Shown: positions 59,901 to 64,000 of the stretch, in pieces | Position numbering within the stretch: the stretch's first letter is position 1 | Layout of the letters: each line of letters opens with the position of its first letter | Source: an uncultured Veillonella sp. | GTDB taxonomy: Bacteria; Bacillota; Negativicutes; Veillonellales; Veillonellaceae | Assembly: GCF_934230905.1 (NCBI RefSeq) | Contig: NZ_CAKQFJ010000003.1 | Span: 37,408-101,407 of the forward strand | Length of the DNA: 64,000 nt | Direction: 5' to 3' | The notes under the pieces: generated by a model | Told to the model about the DNA's origin: nothing | The model's input: only the letters and a program-made list of their open reading frames with translations | Database searches by the model: none | Program-made: the position numbers and the translations under genes

Positions 59901-62900
59901 TAACGCGCTCCAATTGCGATTCAATGGTCCTCATCTGACCATTATAACTTCTATCAACAATTTGTTTGGCTTCACCAAGGGCAGAAAGCAACCTATCTCT
60001 CGATTGTTTGCCTTCTAATGATTTAAAATGATTATTTTTTCTATTAGATGCACTATGTTGTTTTTTGACAGCACTATCTAATTTCTCAACAACACTGCCA
60101 CCTAAACTTACTGTTAAACCAGAGGATTTGCGTTCATGACGTTCCTCTTGTTTATATACGTCATCTTTACCGTCTAATATAATATCTTGACCTACAATGA
60201 TAACACCATCTTTGCCAACCGCATTTGTGGTAGTCAGATGAACTGTATCACCAGCTTGCACAGTAACTTCACCATTAGTAGATCCTAAAGTAGTGGCTTT
60301 ATGAGTAGTTTCATCGATAGAGTAGTTATCTTTAGATTGTTTTTTACCAATCATGATACCCATGCCAGCACCCATAATACCAGATTTTTTTACATCTTTA
60401 GATGCGGTACTTAACGTATGCTCTGCTGCTGCATCAGTTGTTATATTATGACCTGCTAATACAGATGTTCCTGCAGTACTCACCACATTAGAGGATGTAA
60501 GAGTTACATCATTATTAGCACCCACCACTACAGTATGACCACTAATGTTGCTCATTAATGCATGTTTAGATTCATCATGATTCTTAATTTTAGTTTCTTT
60601 TTTATTCAGGAACCCTTTTTCTTTATATGTTAACGCAAACGCATCCTTAGATTCACTATATCCATTTTCAATAGATACGTCATGTTCACCAATCACTTTT
60701 ACAGCACCGGAATCACTACTAACAGTCAGATTACGAGCTTTAACATCATGTTTGGCACCAACAGATACATGTCCGCCAGCCTCTATTGTCGTTCCTAGTT
60801 CAGTTTGACGATAGGTTCGTAAATAATTATCCCCATCTTGAGTCATATCTTTTTTAGCAGTAAGAGTATCTGTAGTGCTATTAATATCATGTCCAGCAGT
60901 AATAGTGATAGCACCATCTTTGCCTAACGCTTCGATAGTCGCACCACCTAGGTTTACATCATTACCAGCAGATACAATCATAACGCCTGTATCACCAGTT
61001 ACAGCAATACCTGTTGTTTTATGTAAAACATCTTGGTTTGTTAAATGCGCAATAGAATTGCTAAAGGTAATATCCTTTTTTGCTTGTAATTCTACAGCAT
61101 CACGGCCAACAATTTGACCTTGTTGGTAAATAGTTGTATCCGATTGCAAACCAACCTTGTCTGCATTAATATGACCGCTATTAATAATATCTTGGTTAGA
61201 TGCAAGAACTACTGTTTTACCTTGAATAGCACCTTCATTACGAATACTGTTTTTTGCATTCATAATCAATGTATTAGCACTTATTAATGTTCCATCATTA
61301 TGCAACTGTAAGCCATGACTTTGTTTAAGGTATACCTTAGGATAGATTACCTCAACAGGTTTCCCCTCTACCATAACAACATCTTTTACAAGCCAGACCA
61401 TATCACTAGTTAAACTAGCGGCTTGTTCTGCTGTCAGCGCTACACCTGGAACAATACCATGTTGCTTAGCGTATACAATACCAGCATCCATTAAAGCTTT
61501 AAATTGACTTTCATCATCTGTATACCCATCAAGGAATCTATACCCTGTACCAGAGACAATCTGATTTCTAACTAAGGTCTGCTCATACAAGCCATCGCCT
61601 AGTCGTTTTTCAATATTCTCAGGCTTTGTCTTCATCTCTTTATACATATAATCGGATGATAAAAAGGCTTTTTTATTTGTGAATTGTGGATCTATTTCAA
61701 CTACATAGTTAGCAGTGCTTTCAGGATGTATTCTATACAAAGATTCTGTAGGCAATGCCAAAATATTAGCTCCTGCTGTTGGTTTAGATGCATCATTACT
61801 GCTATCTTGTGCAAATGGATTTAAGAAGTCTTGTACCTCTTTACGGTGATTAACCCCTACCTCACCTTTTGCCTTACCATTTTTATCTTCTTTCTTAGCC
61901 ACCTCAAGTGATATTGGATTTTCTTTATTCACTTGTGGTGTCATAAACACTTGACCCTTATAACCTCTTCGTCTAGATTTATGCGGCCATTTTCGTTTAT
62001 AGGTATACGATGCTTCTGTAGTGCCAAATGTATTAGTTACTTCTTGATTTTCTTTAGCAACTTGATTAATAGCACCCGTAGTAGTTAATGTACCACCTAC
62101 AACCATTTGACTATTTTCATTGGTCCCATTTCCGGTGAATGACACATCCCCACCAAAGCGCACAACACCTGGTGTACTGTTTTTCACCTCTTCTTTAGAG
62201 GTCATTGTTTTAGTTCGAATAATAGTATAATCGTCTATTTTTTCATTAGCCACACCAGAAATCTGTTGGTTATATAGTTTAGCCTTTTCATTATGCGCTT
62301 TGATTTTATCATTTAATGATGCCAAAATCGGCTTAAATTGTGCATCCCACGCCTCTTGTTCAGGACCTGTTGTTTGAGGGCGCTCTGTCGTCATAGATGT
62401 AATGCCAAACTCCTTAAAAATAGGGTCATTATAGGCATACGATGGTACTTGTGTACCAATATATTCTGCCGGAATTGGCGCTTCACCAGCCGCTTGTTCT
62501 TCTGGTGTAATTTGTTCTACAGTAACATATTCTGCAGCCTCGTATATAGGCATTGGTGCCTTACTACTATGACTGTGATAGGCACCATAGCCACTGTTTA
62601 ACGAGCTAAATTCAGACTTTTTAAATGTTTGACCTCGCTCGCTATGATCTTTGTCTGTAATCAAGATTTGGTCTTCTTGCGCTGTAAGCATAGCGTCATT
62701 ACTTTCACCAGAAAGGCCTTTTTCAATTTCAGGACTAACACGTTTTGCGGTAAATGACGAGTTCTTATTTTGGTAGTCTTTACTTTGAATGACACCATTG
62801 CCCATTCCGTCAATAGTACCACCAATGTTGTGTAATGTATCACGACCAGCTAGCGTCATAGTACTACCACTATATATAAGAGATTTTTCTCTATTCAAAA

Positions 62901-64000
62901 TAGAGTCCGCTTCAATAGTTACATCTTCTCGACCTGCAATAGTACTCCCTTTATGAGCAGATAATTCCTCTTGTACTAACTTAACAGCTTTTAGTTTTTC
63001 ATCATATACTTTAGATAGTTCTTTAATTCGGTTCAAATAGTTATCTTGTTCAGTTTTTGATGTAAAAGCTGTAGTATCTACAGCATAGGCTGCTTCAAGC
63101 TTATCTTCTGCTGCTTTCATATCTGCCATAGCGGCATCTAATTTAGATTCTAACGCTACATTCTTGCGGTTTTCGAGTACCTTGGTTTGTATCGCTATCT
63201 TCCCACCATAAATGCGACCATTCTCTGTATTATGTAATTCTTTACTATTAATTGTCGTAGTACCACCAGATACAATCACTGCATCAGTATTACGAACGGT
63301 ACCTGCCACAACAGACAAGGAACCCTTACTTGTAACAGCGCCTTGCGTGTTAGCACCAGCTGCAATTGTATTTTTGTTAGTTAAGGATTCTTCTACCTGA
63401 ATATGTCCATTATTAACAGATGTAATATGCCCTGTATTTGTTAGTTCTTTTGTTTCTAATGCTAACTCTCCACCAGAGGCAATTATTTTTGTATTCTGTA
63501 TAGAGTTTGCTTTAGCCACGAGACTTGTATCGGATTGAAGTGTACCATTAACAGATAGATGACCATTAGCATCTACTGAAACAGACTGAGTGCCTGCCAC
63601 TACACCATTAAGATTAACACCTACACCAGCTTCAGTGCCAACCATAGTAATATGATTCGCGTACATCCCACCTACTGCCGCCACATCCAAACCAATCGTT
63701 GGTTTTGTTTCAACAGTTGAAGCCTCTAAAGCTGTAGCCTTTAAGTTGTTAGCATCAATGTGATTTTGTCCTGTACGAGTATTAAGTTTGTTTGCCCAAA
63801 CACCTGCATTTACATCAATAGTTCGTGCCAAGATAGACACAGAATCTGCACGTTTCCCATCAAGGCCTTTAGCTTCGATAGAGATATTTCCTTGTTCTAC
63901 GCGGTAATGTTGTAAATTTCCAGCATCATCTAATTCTGGTTTACCTGTAGTTAACACAGCATGATCTGTATTAAGGAAGCCCCCACCATTAACTGTAATG
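56962..64000 (-). CDS. CdiA/FHA-like two-partner secretion exoprotein (N-terminus beyond window)
   Basis: About 2,345 residues are open to the right edge, so the signal peptide and start are missing. The visible N-terminus (VNGGGFLNTDHAVLTTGKPEL) is the end of a TPS secretion domain. Next come filamentous haemagglutinin beta-helix repeats, a coiled coil (LDAAMADMKAAEDKLEAAY, near 63100), and near 61350-61570 a region I recognise from CdiA proteins (FLDGYTDDESQFKALMDAG, VPGVALTAEQAASL, MVWLVKDVV, PKVYLKQ). More haemagglutinin repeats span roughly 59000-61300. The last 450-500 residues differ in style, with no VENN motif, and end in a strand-rich domain (GTGGIGFSAKYSTS). Likely exported by a TpsB partner outside the window; adhesin and probable toxin delivery. 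Confidence 0.85.
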   Translation of the reverse strand, partial: ITVNGGGFLNTDHAVLTTGKPELDDAGNLQHYRVEQGNISIEAKGLDGKRADSVSILARTIDVNAGVWANKLNTRTGQNHIDANNLKATALEASTVETKPTIGLDVAAVGGMYANHITMVGTEAGVGVNLNGVVAGTQSVSVDANGHLSVNGTLQSDTSLVAKANSIQNTKIIASGGELALETKELTNTGHITSVNNGHIQVEESLTNKNTIAAGANTQGAVTSKGSLSVVAGTVRNTDAVIVSGGTTTINSKELHNTENGRIYGGKIAIQTKVLENRKNVALESKLDAAMADMKAAEDKLEAAYAVDTTAFTSKTEQDNYLNRIKELSKVYDEKLKAVKLVQEELSAHKGSTIAGREDVTIEADSILNREKSLIYSGSTMTLAGRDTLHNIGGTIDGMGNGVIQSKDYQNKNSSFTAKRVSPEIEKGLSGESNDAMLTAQEDQILITDKDHSERGQTFKKSEFSSLNSGYGAYHSHSSKAPMPIYEAAEYVTVEQITPEEQAAGEAPIPAEYIGTQVPSYAYNDPIFKEFGITSMTTERPQTTGPEQEAWDAQFKPILASLNDKIKAHNEKAKLYNQQISGVANEKIDDYTIIRTKTMTSKEEVKNSTPGVVRFGGDVSFTGNGTNENSQMVVGGTLTTTGAINQVAKENQEVTNTFGTTEASYTYKRKWPHKSRRRGYKGQVFMTPQVNKENPISLEVAKKEDKNGKAKGEVGVNHRKEVQDFLNPFAQDSSNDASKPTAGANILALPTESLYRIHPESTANYVVEIDPQFTNKKAFLSSDYMYKEMKTKPENIEKRLGDGLYEQTLVRNQIVSGTGYRFLDGYTDDESQFKALMDAGIVYAKQHGIVPGVALTAEQAASLTSDMVWLVKDVVMVEGKPVEVIYPKVYLKQSHGLQLHNDGTLISANTLIMNAKNSIRNEGAIQGKTVVLASNQDIINSGHINADKVGLQSDTTIYQQGQIVGRDAVELQAKKDITFSNSIAHLTNQDVLHKTTGIAVTGDTGVMIVSAGNDVNLGGATIEALGKDGAITITAGHDINSTTDTLTAKKDMTQDGDNYLRTYRQTELGTTIEAGGHVSVGAKHDVKARNLTVSSDSGAVKVIGEHDVSIENGYSESKDAFALTYKEKGFLNKKETKIKNHDESKHALMSNISGHTVVVGANNDVTLTSSNVVSTAGTSVLAGHNITTDAAAEHTLSTASKDVKKSGIMGAGMGIMIGKKQSKDNYSIDETTHKATTLGSTNGEVTVQAGDTVHLTTTNAVGKDGVIIVGQDIILDGKDDVYKQEERHERKSSGLTVSLGGSVVEKLDSAVKKQHSASNRKNNHFKSLEGKQSRDRLLSALGEAKQIVDRSYNGQMRTIESQLERVNTDIVNTPETDTTKLAELKAKQDVLLKKRSLLEENKENINKATDRAIDRAINIQVGIGSSKSVAESKLERHTYSGGTIDSDGTVLIHANSADSIKGNITAIGEQIKGKNVQLAASNTINLEAGSNTQRVETNSKSSGWNVSANIGMRTGGLVGWSASAYKGSENGIEDTTTHTGTHVVATNNVSIESGSNTNLIGSTISGQGVTAKVGNNLTVESLQDSQIYHETSKNKGISISGANFISQPTINGVNVKGNIDSTNTSVTEQSGIHAGSDGVNIVVGDTTTLKGATITSKATPEKNKISTKSLVMEDIHNEASYKAKKSGIAMNTSGLTAKGVLGKINPLGLSPVVSIPVSDEAQSTTKSAISNDILVEVERKPLTAINSDTEHALNSIKPIFDKADVKERMEYVNAVSDEGFRLIGDLAFAQKTKYELKAQSETDAAMKARYEKEAKNWSEGGVYKVALHGAFGAFVSNLSGGNSLNGLAIGAGNEYLNKVLDKHRDGNLHKWFSTVVGKSLGSTESGIALSATTNNWLTHGDQLNFSIDFMFSKSSQDILIKKLAYYDSLMEFEHAYNGFYKTSNYLSSEVYESLRQSDPDVLTSGRQTAFSDVMYNILQKYIYSQGDAVIAEFEDQKAVQSEKILRDKSDVIFLESRNNRPASTDWRNDLDNIHMEKHSGSDGYYSKQYERNKPKVYENEGDRFADEGAHVITIGGQNYAIVGKDNIEFHYTTRPAQYTEKEFGNALADQMVPVYPPNPPYMTTRYVLYGGKAYSTDRLPTKTIAGTDLEAIGEAYAFQRVGNVIEGKLSGRIQEEKKNTGLNIEYDIFKPQDGVHVNMEYILNTGKERLYYDRGEWGTIDGTISNVNMAGKLDAIIKPGNINFSGEGKFSLLEFEGRARAGNDMLALEGIGTGGIGFSAKYSTSEKVDKSGGTVGSEVSKNYRGFYGSAALKMTSKIFNETDYLKDNNQNDKENKDSKLESREK

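Overview
The window reads as a chromosomal segment of a Veillonella-like member of the Negativicutes (a diderm Firmicute). The evidence is indirect but consistent. Codon and base use are AT-rich, and many leaders are Firmicute-style (a tRNA-Trp T-box, a BirA box, strong GGAGG ribosome-binding sites). These sit beside features of an outer-membrane bacterium: a two-partner-secretion CdiA/FHA-like exoprotein and a short S-layer-homology/porin-like protein. A three-subunit xanthine dehydrogenase with its own cofactor genes also fits Veillonella. No species is claimed.

Layout, left to right. 1-4608 (minus): cdaA-cdaR-COG2509 oxidoreductase-glmM, the classical c-di-AMP/cell-wall precursor cluster, with glmM cut by the left edge. 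4708-11578 (minus): a tightly overlapped eight-gene molybdenum hydroxylase operon (FAD, 2Fe-2S and Mo subunits, then YqeC, MocA-like, YqeB and two XdhC-family proteins), which predicts a selenium-dependent xanthine dehydrogenase-type enzyme. 11706-21095: housekeeping genes (short QueG, YfbR, D,D-carboxypeptidase, MscS, CbiZ, asparaginase, NadE, PncB, PepD). 21211-24635 (plus): a metal-handling operon made of a His-rich G3E GTPase, a P-loop domain fused to a COG0701 permease, and a TIGR03943 protein. 24693-26160: bioY under a BirA-type operator, and a secreted PepSY protein. 26485-31311 (minus): sulfur amino-acid genes (metY; metB-like, patB, metA). 31623-33998 (minus): three consecutive DUF805 membrane proteins. 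34226-41600 (minus): a complete trp operon, E-G-D-C/F-B-A, behind a Trp T-box, with very large inverted repeats between trpG and trpD. 41714-53540: MFS pump, M20 amidohydrolase/EamA/YhcH cluster, EF-G paralogue, Yip1 protein, HydE-YaaA-unknown operon, mntH with an upstream SLH protein, and tRNA-Ser(GCU). 53591-56419: dps, cysE, a membrane protein and queF. 56558-64000 (minus): the 3' end of a giant CdiA-like exoprotein and a four-helix membrane protein placed exactly where a CDI immunity gene would be.

How the parts connect: cysE supplies O-acetylserine for cysteine, MetA (with the residue expected for acetyl-CoA) and MetY support direct sulfhydrylation, and the PatB/MetB-like enzymes interconvert cysteine, cystathionine and homocysteine. 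The cysE promoter and the met-operon leader share an ATATATTCCTA half-site, so a common sulfur regulator is possible. The least conventional parts are the candidate toxin-immunity pair at the right edge, the GTPase/permease fusion operon, and a family of palindromic elements with a conserved core inside locus-specific stems. No CRISPR array, rRNA, phage or intact insertion sequence was seen. All functional statements are from reading the sequence; no database search was run.
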